Positions 38,431-47,467 of a DNA stretch of 64,000 nucleotides are shown piece by piece. The translations under genes were made by a program, and so were the position numbers. The notes beneath the pieces were generated by a model, which was not told the origin of the DNA, searched no databases, and saw nothing but the letters and a program-made list of their open reading frames with translations. Each line of letters opens with the position of its first letter. The first letter of the stretch is position 1. The DNA is taken from assembly GCF_027111255.2 (NCBI RefSeq), contig NZ_CP114285.2:3038001-3102000 (forward strand), in the 5' to 3' direction. This DNA is from Flavobacterium flavigenum. GTDB lineage: Bacteria > Bacteroidota > Bacteroidia > Flavobacteriales > Flavobacteriaceae.

Positions 38431-38444
38431 GTTCCACGTGGAAC
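38431..38444. promoter_or_regulatory. parS: parS site
   Basis: GTTCCACGTGGAAC is a perfect 14-base palindrome, 90 bases downstream of the mnmG stop. It is the same motif as the seven copies on the other side of mnmG. Confidence 0.7.
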
Positions 38445-38533
38445 AATTAAAAAATTTGTTTCAAGTTTCACATTTAAAGTTTCACGTTATGTTGGAACCT
38501 GAAACAAACAAAACCTGATGCTTGAAACAAATT

Positions 38534-40405
38534 TTACCTTCCCATATAAATCAAAAGCACAGAAATATCACTCGGAGAAACTCCGCTGATTCTTGATGCT
38601 TGCGAAATTGTAACTGGGCGAATTTTTGACAACTTTTGTTTTGCTTCAATCGACATAGATTTGATTTTATGATAATCAAAATTCTCGGGGATTTTTACCT
38701 CCTCAAGTCTTGTCAATTTATCTGCATTGTTTCTTTCCTTTTCTATATAGCCAGAATATTTAACCTGGATTTCGGCTTGTTCTAAAATTTCCTGATCCAG
38801 TTCATTTTCTTCAGCGTATGCTTTCACTTTTTCAAACTTCATCATATCCTCCAAATCCAATTGTGGACGTGAAAAAACTTTAAACATTTTATCACCCTGA
38901 GAAATTGGCGCACTTTCTTTAGCTTCTAAAATTGGATTTGTTTCTGCAACCGAAACGCTAGTTTCTTTAAAGAACTGAACCATCTTTTCAGATTCATTTA
39001 ATTTACGTTCCATTCTTCGCAAACGAGCTTCAGAAGCCAAACCAATTTCGTATGACATTGGCGTCAATCTAAAGTCGGCATTATCTTGTCGCAACAATGT
39101 TCGGTATTCTGCTCTGGATGTAAACATGCGATAAGGTTCTTCTGTTCCTTTCGTAATTAAATCGTCGATCAAAACTCCGATATAGGCTTCATCTCGTTTT
39201 AAAATTAACGGTGCTTTTTCGTGTACTTTTAAATGCGCATTTATTCCAGCCATCAAACCTTGAGATGCTGCTTCTTCATATCCTGTTGTTCCATTTATTT
39301 GTCCGGCAAAATATAACCCTTCAACCAACTTTGTTTCCAAAGTATGTTTCAATTGCGTCGGTGGGAAATAATCATATTCGATTGCATAACCCGGACGTAG
39401 AAATTTCACTTTTTCAAAACCGGCAACTGAACGCAACGCTTTAAATTGAATATCTTCCGGAAGCGAAGTTGAAAATCCGTTTACGTAAACTTCGCACGTT
39501 TTCCATCCTTCTGGCTCCACAAATAATTGGTGACGCTCTTTATCTGCAAAACGATTTATCTTATCTTCTATCGACGGACAATATCTCGGACCGATGCTTT
39601 TTATTCTACCGTTGAACATTGGCGAACGATCAAAACCTGATCTCAAAATATCGTGAACATCCAAAGACGTATACGTCATATGACAAGATCTTTGTTCGGT
39701 CAATGGAACGGTCAAATCAGAATACGAAAACTTATCTGGTTTTGCATCTCCTTTTTCTTCGTTCATTTTAGAATAATCCAAAGAACGTCCATCGACTCTC
39801 GGCGGCGTTCCTGTTTTCATTCTTCCAGATTCAAAACCTACTGCAACCAAATCTTCGGTAATTCCGAAAGCGGCACTTTCGCCCGCTCTTCCTCCACCGA
39901 ATTGTTTGTCTCCAATATGAATCAATCCATTCAAAAAAGTTCCGTTTGTCAGGACAACAGATTTAGATCGAATCTCAACTCCAAGCGAAGTTCTGATTCC
40001 TTTTATCTTTCCGTTCTCGATAATCAAACCTTTTACCATCTCCTGGTAAAAATCCAAATTTGGAGTTCCCTCCAACATCATTCTCCATTCTTCCGCAAAG
40101 CGCATTCGATCACTTTGAACTCTTGGCGACCACATTGCAGGTCCTTTTGATTTGTTCAACATCTTAAACTGGATCGCAGTTCTGTCTGAAACAATTCCGG
40201 AGTATCCTCCAAGTGCATCAATCTCACGAACGATTTGGCCTTTTGCGATTCCGCCCATTGCAGGATTGCAAGACATCTGCGCGATGTTCTGCAAACTCAT
40301 TGTAACCAATAAAGTTTTTGATCCTAAATTTGCAGCCGCTGCCGCGGCTTCTGAACCGGCATGACCGGCACCCACCACAATAACATCGTATTTTTCTAAA
40401 AACAT
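38534..40405 (-). CDS. mnmG: tRNA uridine-5-carboxymethylaminomethyl modification enzyme, FAD subunit
   Basis: This 623-residue protein has the FAD-binding start DVIVVGAGHAGSEAAAAAA and the family motifs SCNPAMGGIAKGQIVREIDALGG, GTPPRVDGRSLDYSKM, FAGQINGTTGYEEAASQGL and the C-terminal SRISGVSPSDISVLLIYMGR. With MnmE it modifies U34 in certain tRNAs. mnmG often lies near the origin in bacteria, and here it is bracketed by parS-like sites. A 14-bp inverted repeat (38452-38465 with 38521-38534) overlaps its stop and may form a terminator hairpin. Confidence 0.97.
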   Translation of the reverse strand: MFLEKYDVIVVGAGHAGSEAAAAAANLGSKTLLVTMSLQNIAQMSCNPAMGGIAKGQIVREIDALGGYSGIVSDRTAIQFKMLNKSKGPAMWSPRVQSDRMRFAEEWRMMLEGTPNLDFYQEMVKGLIIENGKIKGIRTSLGVEIRSKSVVLTNGTFLNGLIHIGDKQFGGGRAGESAAFGITEDLVAVGFESGRMKTGTPPRVDGRSLDYSKMNEEKGDAKPDKFSYSDLTVPLTEQRSCHMTYTSLDVHDILRSGFDRSPMFNGRIKSIGPRYCPSIEDKINRFADKERHQLFVEPEGWKTCEVYVNGFSTSLPEDIQFKALRSVAGFEKVKFLRPGYAIEYDYFPPTQLKHTLETKLVEGLYFAGQINGTTGYEEAASQGLMAGINAHLKVHEKAPLILKRDEAYIGVLIDDLITKGTEEPYRMFTSRAEYRTLLRQDNADFRLTPMSYEIGLASEARLRRMERKLNESEKMVQFFKETSVSVAETNPILEAKESAPISQGDKMFKVFSRPQLDLEDMMKFEKVKAYAEENELDQEILEQAEIQVKYSGYIEKERNNADKLTRLEEVKIPENFDYHKIKSMSIEAKQKLSKIRPVTISQASRISGVSPSDISVLLIYMGR

Positions 40406-40803
40406 TTTGTTTTATTTTTTTTATTTCAGGTTTCTCTTCTTTTGATGTTTCAAGTTTACTGTAAATGTTTCACGTGGAACTTTTCTGTTGTTTCAGGTTT
40501 CTTTTTTTTTTATATTTCGAGTTATCTGAAACATGTTTCACGTGGAACATCTCTTTTGCTTTTCGGTTTATTTATTTTAATTTTTCAAGTTATTTCTCTA
40601 CTGATGTTTCACGTGGAACACCGAACTAATTAAACTTTAAACAAAAAAATTAAAACAAAATTTATGTTCCACGTGGAACGAATTTCATTTAAACCTAAAA
40701 CTTAAAAACGTTCCACGTGGAACGTTTGATTAATTTGATGCAAAACTTAGAATTATGTTTCACGTGGAACATGAATTCTAAACTTTAAAGAGAGATGTTT
40801 AAG
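40406..40803. other. 398-bp gap holding the parS cluster
   Basis: This gap between mnmG and ybeY has no supported gene. It carries six of the seven clustered parS-like palindromes; the seventh lies in the end of ybeY. The rest is AT-rich. Confidence 0.8.
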
Positions 40804-40822
40804 TTACAGTTCCACGTGGAAC
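40467..40822. promoter_or_regulatory. parS: Cluster of seven parS-like palindromes
   Basis: Exact copies of GTTYCACGTGGAAC lie at 40467-40480, 40535-40548, 40606-40619, 40666-40679, 40710-40723, 40757-40770 and 40809-40822. Spacings are 68, 71, 60, 44, 47 and 52 bases. Both Y variants occur (T at four sites, C at three). The motif differs from the general parS consensus TGTTTCACGTGAAACA mainly by GG for AA, symmetrically. ParB would spread from here to condense the origin region for segregation. parA and parB are not in the window. Confidence 0.8.
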
Positions 40823-41223
40823 ATCGCTATTTTTTCATCTTCTTTCGAACGCATTAACTCTGCATCTTTATCTGTTTTGTCTTTGTATCCACAATAATGT
40901 AATATACCGTGAGCTAAAACGCGTTTCAATTCTTCATCAAAAGAAACATTAAAGTCCTTTGCATTATCTTCTACTCTTTCTATAGAAACAAAAATATCTC
41001 CGTTTAATTCGTTTCCGACTGTATAATCAAAACTGATAATATCAGTTAATGTATCGTGATCGAGATATTCAATATTGATCTTATGAAGATATTCATCATT
41101 ACAAAAAATGTAATTTATCTCTCCTTCGTTTTTCTTTTCAGAAACAATTACAGCGCTCAACCAATCAGTAAAGGTTTTTTCGTTTTTTAAATTAAAATCT
41201 GTTTCGTAATTAAAATTGATCAT
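40804..41223 (-). CDS. ybeY: Endoribonuclease YbeY (16S rRNA maturation)
   Basis: This 139-residue protein has the YbeY fold with LTDIISFDYT, NELNGDIFVSIERV and the metal site LAHGILHYCGYKDKTD. The usual third histidine (HGxLHLxGYDH) is replaced by lysine, as in many Bacteroidetes versions I recall, so another residue may complete the site. YbeY trims the 16S rRNA 3' end. It overlaps the DUF4175 gene by 4 bp. Its last codons (FHVEL and stop) are formed by a parS palindrome. Confidence 0.9.
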   Translation of the reverse strand: MINFNYETDFNLKNEKTFTDWLSAVIVSEKKNEGEINYIFCNDEYLHKINIEYLDHDTLTDIISFDYTVGNELNGDIFVSIERVEDNAKDFNVSFDEELKRVLAHGILHYCGYKDKTDKDAELMRSKEDEKIAMFHVEL

Positions 41224-44200
41224 TTTGTATTAAAATATTTTTGAACCTTTTGGTTAAAATTTGAGCGCAAAGGTAGCGATTGTCTATTTAAAATTTCTAC
41301 ACTATTTAAATAATCTAATAATGAGCTTGGTAATGCATTTGTTCTGTTTGTAAATTCAGTCTTGTTTGTTTCAGATTGACGCTTCGTATCCTGACCTTGT
41401 TGCTGAACTGCGTTATTTAATTTTAATAATTCTTGTTGAATATTTAAGATCCTTTGCAAGTTCTCATTCTTAAATCCTTTATTTAAAAGTTGCTTTTCAG
41501 ATTGTTTCATTTGTTCAATAACAGATCTTCCTTGAGCATCTAATCCTTTTTTGGCTAACTCCTTTTGCAACTCTTCGCGAAGCTTAACTTGCTCTTTGTA
41601 GATTTCCATTATCTTTTCTGCATCCCCTTCTCCATCATCACCGTCTTTATTATCCTTCTCTCCTTTTCCGTTTTTACCGTCTTTTCCAGAAACACCTTTA
41701 TCGCCACCTTTGCTCTGACCTTCTTTTCCTTGTCCATCTTTGCCCTGACCACTTTGTCCTTGTCCTGTTTTTTGGCCTTGACCTTGTCCCGGTTTGTCGC
41801 CAGGTTTATCTCCGGGTTTCTCACCTTGCTTCATCCCGTCTTTCATTTTATCTGCAAGACCTTTTTGTTTTTGAATGATATCTGGTAATTGCATCCCTTG
41901 TCCATCACCCGGTTTTGGTTTTCCACTTCCTGGTTTAGACATCGACATCTGCATATTGTTTAAAAGATCACTTAAAAAATCGGCTAATTTATTTGCAGAT
42001 GAAACAGCATATTGTTGATGCGAAACTCCTTTTGGAACCTGAACGTCTGTCAAAGATTCAATAGCTTTGTCTACATTATATTGTACGTTTCCAATTTCCT
42101 TCGTTACATCTTCAGCTACTTTTGGGTTTCTTAAAGACAAAGCAAACAAACTATCATCGACATGTTTGAACTGTTGTTTTAAATTCTGCTGTACTTTTAT
42201 ATTCTTCGTATATATAGAAGAACCCAGTTTCATAGATTTGAATTGTTTCATTACATCTTCCTGAGTTAATGAATATGCCAGAAGATTATCCAAAACCTGA
42301 CGAAGCATTGCAACGTCTTCTTCTAATTGTTCCTGATCTCCACCTTCCATACTGGAATCCATTTGTTGAGCCATACTCTTCATTTTCTTAGAAGCACTTT
42401 TCTGTTTTTGCTTTGCCGAAGAAGTATTCTTTTTGTTCAATTCATCAGATGCTTTTTGTAAATCATCTTTCAAATCTTTTTCTTTAGAAGCATCTGACGG
42501 AATATCCATTGGCTTCTTTAAGGTTTCGTTTTCCTTTTTTAAGTCTTTTAAATCTTCCTGAATTTTATCAAAAGCCTTATTGATTTCTTCCTGCTTGTCC
42601 TGAGTGTTTTCTTTTTCTTTGTTAGAAAGATCTTCTTGCTTTTCTGCTAGTTTATTTAATTTCTCAGCAACTTGTCCAGCTTTCTTTTCTACATAAAAAC
42701 GCTTGGTCAATTCAACTAATTGTTCTAAATTTCTGGATTGATTTTTACTGATTTGTTTGAACTTTTCCATTTTATCAAACAACTCTTCACTATTTAATTT
42801 GTCATTTAGGTTCTTTAGTTCGTCTAATAGTTTTTGATTTTTTTCTAAATCTTTATCAGCATTCTCTAAACGTTTTTGTAAATCTTCTGCCGTTTTATCC
42901 TTTTTATCGTCTTTGTATTTATCTAAATTCTTGTTCATTTTCTCAGCAAACTGTTTCATCATTTCGTCTTGTTGTTTCTGACGTTTGATAAAATCGTTAA
43001 TCTTTTGCTGATCTTTAAATTCTAAATTGTCTTTTTCTTTTCCTGCATTTTGGATTTTATCCATTTCAGAAATCTGTTTGGTTTGGTTCTTTAATGATTT
43101 AGATAAACTGTTTATATTTTGATTTTGCTGTTGCAATTCTAAATCATGAACTTCATCTGTTGTAGAAACTCTGTCTGAAAAAACAGAAGACTTTGTACTC
43201 TTAAAACCATGTGGTGCATCGTTATCAAAAACTTCAAAATAGTATTCGTAAGACACTCCTTCTTCGACAGGCAAATTACTTGGAAATGAAAAAACGAACT
43301 GATCAAACACAGCTTGCTTTACTGGAATGGTTCCACGCTTTGCAGTTTGTGGTTTGTTACGCTCGTAGAAAACTACTCGTAATTTTGATAAACCATAGTC
43401 ATCTCCTAATCTTCCTAAGACATAATTTTTATCTAATTTCAAACTGTCTGGAGCTGGTGCAACGGTAATTGTTGGATGCTGATCTTTGATAACAGACAGC
43501 TGATAATCCAGTTTTTCGTAGTTTTTAACCTTATTATTCGAAGTAAGAATTTGATATTCTGTATTTTGAGCAATATTTTTACTCAATTTAAACTCATTTT
43601 CAGCTTTATTAAACTTTAAAGTTGCGTTTTCATCCTTCCAAACAATCTCCTGAGTCGACTGTGTATTCATTCTCCAAGTTACCAAAGTACCTTCAGGAAC
43701 GATTGCATTTCCAGTTCCCTGAATGGTTTCTGATTTCTTTTTTAAGTAAGAAGGAAAATTCAAAACCATTTCGAAGTTGGCAATTGATGGAACGGTGATT
43801 ACTTTTAATTCATATTCTTCAGATGAAACTGAATTTCCTTCAAAAGAAAAAGAAACATTTTCAACCGGTTTTTCAATCTTGAATTCGAACTTTCCTGGCT
43901 GAGAAGATTCCATAAAATAACTTTCATCACCAATATGGATCATGACATTTTCGGGAACAACGTTTCCTATTGATTCCATTTTTACAACAAAATCTTTGTT
44001 CTGTTCTGTTTGCAAATTTGAATTAAGAACCACAAATTTGAAAGGTGCCGGAGGTAAAAATGTAGCATTAAAATGCACTACTCTATTTAAACTTTGAGAA
44101 ATGATATTGCTGTTTCCTGAAATATAAAATACGGCAAAAAGCAAAATTGGAATAAGTGCTAATGGTAAATATTTTCTATTTGAATTAAAATTGATCGCAT

Positions 44201-44633
44201 TTCCAAACGGAATTGGTTGTAATGAATTTGCTTTTTGCTCTATCGAAGCCAACATTAATTCTGAACTTTCTGCCGAATTCTCAGAAGCCGAAAGCTGTAA
44301 AAAGTTCGTTAGTTTATCACTTACTTCTGTAAAATGATTTCCGATAATTGCCGAAGCATGATTATAATCGATTCCTTTTTGAAGTTTGAATAACTTAAAA
44401 ATCGGAAATAAAATAAAACGGAACAAAAGGAAAACTTCTACTCCAATAAAAAGCCAGAATAAAAGTGTTCTTCCCAGAGGTTTTAACCAAAGGAAATACT
44501 CAATAAAAAGCGTAAACAAAAAATACAAAAGTCCAAAACCGGTAAAAAGAAGTATTCCTTTTATAAGTTCATTCGTGTAATATTTTTTAATAAAAGCTTC
44601 CAGCTTCGCGTATATGGCAGACGTTGTTTTCAA
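41220..44633 (-). CDS. DUF4175 large membrane protein
   Basis: This 1137-residue protein starts with two membrane helices (residues about 23-45 and 54-75) and a third near residue 155. Residues about 170-480 are beta-rich and probably periplasmic. From about 490 there are long lysine/glutamate coiled coils, then a Gly/Gln/Lys-rich low-complexity stretch (about residues 935-1010, GQGQKTGQGQSGQGKDGQ and related) and a final coiled coil. The order matches the DUF4175 family of Bacteroidetes, whose function is unknown. Its stop overlaps the ybeY start (ATGA), so the two genes are coupled. Confidence 0.85.
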   Translation of the reverse strand: MKTTSAIYAKLEAFIKKYYTNELIKGILLFTGFGLLYFLFTLFIEYFLWLKPLGRTLLFWLFIGVEVFLLFRFILFPIFKLFKLQKGIDYNHASAIIGNHFTEVSDKLTNFLQLSASENSAESSELMLASIEQKANSLQPIPFGNAINFNSNRKYLPLALIPILLFAVFYISGNSNIISQSLNRVVHFNATFLPPAPFKFVVLNSNLQTEQNKDFVVKMESIGNVVPENVMIHIGDESYFMESSQPGKFEFKIEKPVENVSFSFEGNSVSSEEYELKVITVPSIANFEMVLNFPSYLKKKSETIQGTGNAIVPEGTLVTWRMNTQSTQEIVWKDENATLKFNKAENEFKLSKNIAQNTEYQILTSNNKVKNYEKLDYQLSVIKDQHPTITVAPAPDSLKLDKNYVLGRLGDDYGLSKLRVVFYERNKPQTAKRGTIPVKQAVFDQFVFSFPSNLPVEEGVSYEYYFEVFDNDAPHGFKSTKSSVFSDRVSTTDEVHDLELQQQNQNINSLSKSLKNQTKQISEMDKIQNAGKEKDNLEFKDQQKINDFIKRQKQQDEMMKQFAEKMNKNLDKYKDDKKDKTAEDLQKRLENADKDLEKNQKLLDELKNLNDKLNSEELFDKMEKFKQISKNQSRNLEQLVELTKRFYVEKKAGQVAEKLNKLAEKQEDLSNKEKENTQDKQEEINKAFDKIQEDLKDLKKENETLKKPMDIPSDASKEKDLKDDLQKASDELNKKNTSSAKQKQKSASKKMKSMAQQMDSSMEGGDQEQLEEDVAMLRQVLDNLLAYSLTQEDVMKQFKSMKLGSSIYTKNIKVQQNLKQQFKHVDDSLFALSLRNPKVAEDVTKEIGNVQYNVDKAIESLTDVQVPKGVSHQQYAVSSANKLADFLSDLLNNMQMSMSKPGSGKPKPGDGQGMQLPDIIQKQKGLADKMKDGMKQGEKPGDKPGDKPGQGQGQKTGQGQSGQGKDGQGKEGQSKGGDKGVSGKDGKNGKGEKDNKDGDDGEGDAEKIMEIYKEQVKLREELQKELAKKGLDAQGRSVIEQMKQSEKQLLNKGFKNENLQRILNIQQELLKLNNAVQQQGQDTKRQSETNKTEFTNRTNALPSSLLDYLNSVEILNRQSLPLRSNFNQKVQKYFNTK

Positions 44634-44770
44634 AATGAATCTGTTTTATTTATAACCCATAAAAGTAATAATTTTAATTAGATAATGATGAATTAGAAAA
44701 TTAGTCAATTAAGCTACAAACAAGCCTTTATCTAATTATCTTCATTTTCAAATTATCTAATTATGAGTTG

Positions 44771-44778
44771 TATCTTTG
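44771..44778 (+). promoter_or_regulatory. gltX -7 promoter box TATCTTTG
   Basis: TATCTTTG fits TAnnTTTG. A TTG inside it (44776) is in frame with gltX but cannot be the start if this is the promoter. I found no well-placed TTG upstream for the -33 element. Confidence 0.6.
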
Positions 44779-44796
44779 CATCAAAATTTATACAAA

Positions 44797-46302
44797 ATGT
44801 CAAAGCAAGTTCGTGTGCGTTTTGCACCAAGTCCAACAGGACCTTTACATATTGGCGGAGTTCGTACTGCCCTATTTAATTATTTATTTGCCAAGAAAAA
44901 CAAAGGCGTTTTTTATCTGAGAATTGAAGATACAGATCAGACTCGTTTTGTTCCCGGAGCTGAAGCTTATATTATGGAAGCTTTAGAATGGTTAGGAATA
45001 GCTCCTGAAGAAACGATTGGAAAGAATGAAAAATATGGTCCGTACAGACAAAGCGATCGTAAAGATTTGTACCAACAATATGCAGATCAGCTGATCAATT
45101 CTGGTTGGGCATATTATGCTTTTGATACTCCGGAAGCACTTGATGCTTTGAGAAAAGAACAAGAAGCAGAAGGAAAAACATTTATTTACAATCATACAAA
45201 CCGTGAAAAATTGCAAACTTCTTTGGTGATTTCTGCTGATGAAGTGGCGACGAGAATTGCAAATGGAGAACATTATGTTATCCGTTTTAAAACTCCGGTT
45301 GACGAAACTTTACATTTAAAAGACATCATTCGTGGAGACGTAAAGTTTGAAACGAATCTTCTTGACGATAAAGTTTTGTTTAAAAGTGACGGAATGCCAA
45401 CGTATCATTTGGCCAATATTGTGGATGATCATTTAATGGAAACTTCACATGTAATTCGTGGTGAAGAATGGTTGCCGTCTATGCCACTTCACGTTTTATT
45501 GTACAGAGCTTTTGGTTGGGATGTTCCGGAATTTGCACATTTACCTTTGATTTTAAAACCTATTGGAAATGGAAAATTATCTAAAAGAGATGGTGATAAA
45601 TTAGGATTTCCTGTGTTTCCATTAGAATGGAAAACAGAGGAAGGCATTTCATCTGGCTACAGAGAGAAAGGATTTTTCCCGGAAGCTGTTATTAACTTCC
45701 TTGCTTTGTTAGGTTGGAATGACGGAACAGATAAAGAATTATTTTCTCTAGAAGAATTAGTAGAAGCTTTTGACTTAAACAGAGTGCATAAATCGGGAGC
45801 AAAATTTGATCCTGAGAAAAACAAATGGTTCAATCATCAATATCTTATCAAACAAAATGATGCAGATTTAGCGAAAGACTTCACTCCTATTTTAGTAGAA
45901 AAAGGTGTGGATGTTTCTAAATTTGATGTGACGAGAATTGTTTCTTTAATTAAAGAAAGAGCTCATTTCGTTTCTGAATTTTGGGATTTAACTGATTTCT
46001 TTTTCCAGTCGCCAACATCTTATGATGAAAAAGCAAGCAAAAACTGGAAGGAAGATACGCCGGCTTTAATGCAGGAATTGATTTCAACTTTAGAATATAT
46101 TGATGGTTTTGATTCTGCTAATATCGAAGCAATTGTAAAAGACTGGTTAACCAAAAACGAAATTGGAATGGGTAAAGTAATGCAGCCTTTCAGATTAAGT
46201 TTAGTTGGAGCATTAAAAGGCCCTCACCTATTTGATATTGTAGAAATCATCGGAAAAGAAGAAACTATTTCTAGGATACAGAAAGCAATTGCTACTTTAT
46301 AA
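44797..46302 (+). CDS. gltX: Glutamyl-tRNA synthetase
   Basis: This 501-residue class I synthetase starts MSKQVRVRFAPSPTGPLHIG; the HIGH motif is HIGG and the KMSKS motif is KLSKRDGDK. The RLEDTDQTR-type motif reads LRIEDTDQTRFVPGAEA. It charges tRNA-Glu. I chose the ATG at 44797 because it gives the standard start and lies 19 bases after the -7 box. A terminator follows at 46307-46337. Confidence 0.97.
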   Translation: MSKQVRVRFAPSPTGPLHIGGVRTALFNYLFAKKNKGVFYLRIEDTDQTRFVPGAEAYIMEALEWLGIAPEETIGKNEKYGPYRQSDRKDLYQQYADQLINSGWAYYAFDTPEALDALRKEQEAEGKTFIYNHTNREKLQTSLVISADEVATRIANGEHYVIRFKTPVDETLHLKDIIRGDVKFETNLLDDKVLFKSDGMPTYHLANIVDDHLMETSHVIRGEEWLPSMPLHVLLYRAFGWDVPEFAHLPLILKPIGNGKLSKRDGDKLGFPVFPLEWKTEEGISSGYREKGFFPEAVINFLALLGWNDGTDKELFSLEELVEAFDLNRVHKSGAKFDPEKNKWFNHQYLIKQNDADLAKDFTPILVEKGVDVSKFDVTRIVSLIKERAHFVSEFWDLTDFFFQSPTSYDEKASKNWKEDTPALMQELISTLEYIDGFDSANIEAIVKDWLTKNEIGMGKVMQPFRLSLVGALKGPHLFDIVEIIGKEETISRIQKAIATL

Positions 46303-46306
46303 AAAC

Positions 46307-46337
46307 AAAAAAGTCCCGGTATTATCGGGACTTTTTT
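46307..46337. terminator. Terminator of gltX
   Basis: A 12-bp stem (AAAAAAGTCCCG at 46307-46318 with 46326-46337, 7-base loop) ends in a T-run and starts with an A-run, so it can also serve the minus-strand gene that ends at 46355. Confidence 0.9.
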
Positions 46338-46354
46338 AATAGTAACTTTAAAAA

Positions 46355-47326
46355 TTATTTACAGTTTTTGATATTTTCAAAATCCTTCTCAATCATAATT
46401 GAAGATATATTTTGCCCCATCACTGCAAAACCTCTAGGCATAAATAGATATAATATTTTACCTGTTTCACAATCTACAACAACTTTATAAGACATAAGAA
46501 ATGATTGGCCAATAGGTCCCATTTGACCTTTACCTATTTCATAGGGAACTGAAAACAATACAACTTTGTCTTTATCTTTTTCAACAAATGCCCTGTTAAT
46601 TTCATCATCAGAAACAATATTAAGTGCTCCATCATATTTTTTTATACAATCTTCCTTTTTAGTCTTCTCATATAAAATTGACTCTTTAACTAATAATGTT
46701 TTATTTTTTATTAAAGGACAATTGCCTTTTGCCATTTCTTTAACATAATTTTCAGAATTTACACTTTCATTTTGAGCAATTATGTAATTTATATTATCTT
46801 GTAATATATTCAAAGAATATTTATAATCTGCCTCCTCTAAAAATACATCTGCTTTTTTACTTGAAATTGGCAAATAAACTTGTGAATCTGGCTTTTGAGG
46901 ATTTGATTCAATCTTAGTATATACAATTACATTTAAATATAAATTGGATTTAAAATCAAAATCTATATCATTTAAACGTAAATTTCTTAAAACGGCATAA
47001 GATTTATTATTAGCTTTTCTTAAAATTTCTACTTCTGATTTATTTTTAAATTCTATGTTCTTATTTATTGTCCAGTATTTTTTTGCATAAACAGTAATTT
47101 CTTCATTGTATAATTTAACCATCTTTTTATACGATTGAAGTTCTTCAGCTTTTTTTGGTTTACTCAATTTACTTAATATTTTTTCATCTTCTTCTAACAA
47201 TTCAATAATTAAAGGTCTGGTTTTTAAATCAATAAAATCCTTTACATTCCCATGGAAATAAGAACTAATTTGAGCTTTTGAAACTAAAGACATAAATAGG
47301 AATAAATAAAATAGAATTCTTTTCAT
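46355..47326 (-). CDS. Exported protein, unknown function
   Basis: This is a protein of about 323 residues starting MKRILFYLFLFMSLVSKAQ, a clear signal peptide. I prefer this ATG over a TTG 51 bases upstream, which would put a second hydrophobic stretch in front. The body is lysine-rich with an N-terminal helical part and a C-terminal beta-rich part (VVLFSVPYEIGKGQMGPIGQ, YKVVVDCETGKILYLFMP). I recognise no domain. It converges on gltX and stands alone. Confidence 0.75.
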   Translation of the reverse strand: MKRILFYLFLFMSLVSKAQISSYFHGNVKDFIDLKTRPLIIELLEEDEKILSKLSKPKKAEELQSYKKMVKLYNEEITVYAKKYWTINKNIEFKNKSEVEILRKANNKSYAVLRNLRLNDIDFDFKSNLYLNVIVYTKIESNPQKPDSQVYLPISSKKADVFLEEADYKYSLNILQDNINYIIAQNESVNSENYVKEMAKGNCPLIKNKTLLVKESILYEKTKKEDCIKKYDGALNIVSDDEINRAFVEKDKDKVVLFSVPYEIGKGQMGPIGQSFLMSYKVVVDCETGKILYLFMPRGFAVMGQNISSIMIEKDFENIKNCK

Positions 47327-47467
47327 AATTTTTGTTTTTATATTAATTTGAGTCAAAAGTATAATAATAATTAACAAATAAAATCATGTAAAAAAATAAA
47401 TAATAAAAAACAATTGTTATTATTATTCGTATTTTTAAAAAATTAATAAAAACCAAATTATATCACC

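Noticed and set aside
39653..40150. 165-codon plus-strand frame opposite mnmG
   Set aside because: Shadow of the highly conserved MnmG coding sequence.
40442..40633. 63-codon frame across the parS cluster
   Set aside because: It is made of palindromic parS words and T-rich spacers, has no start context and no recognisable product.
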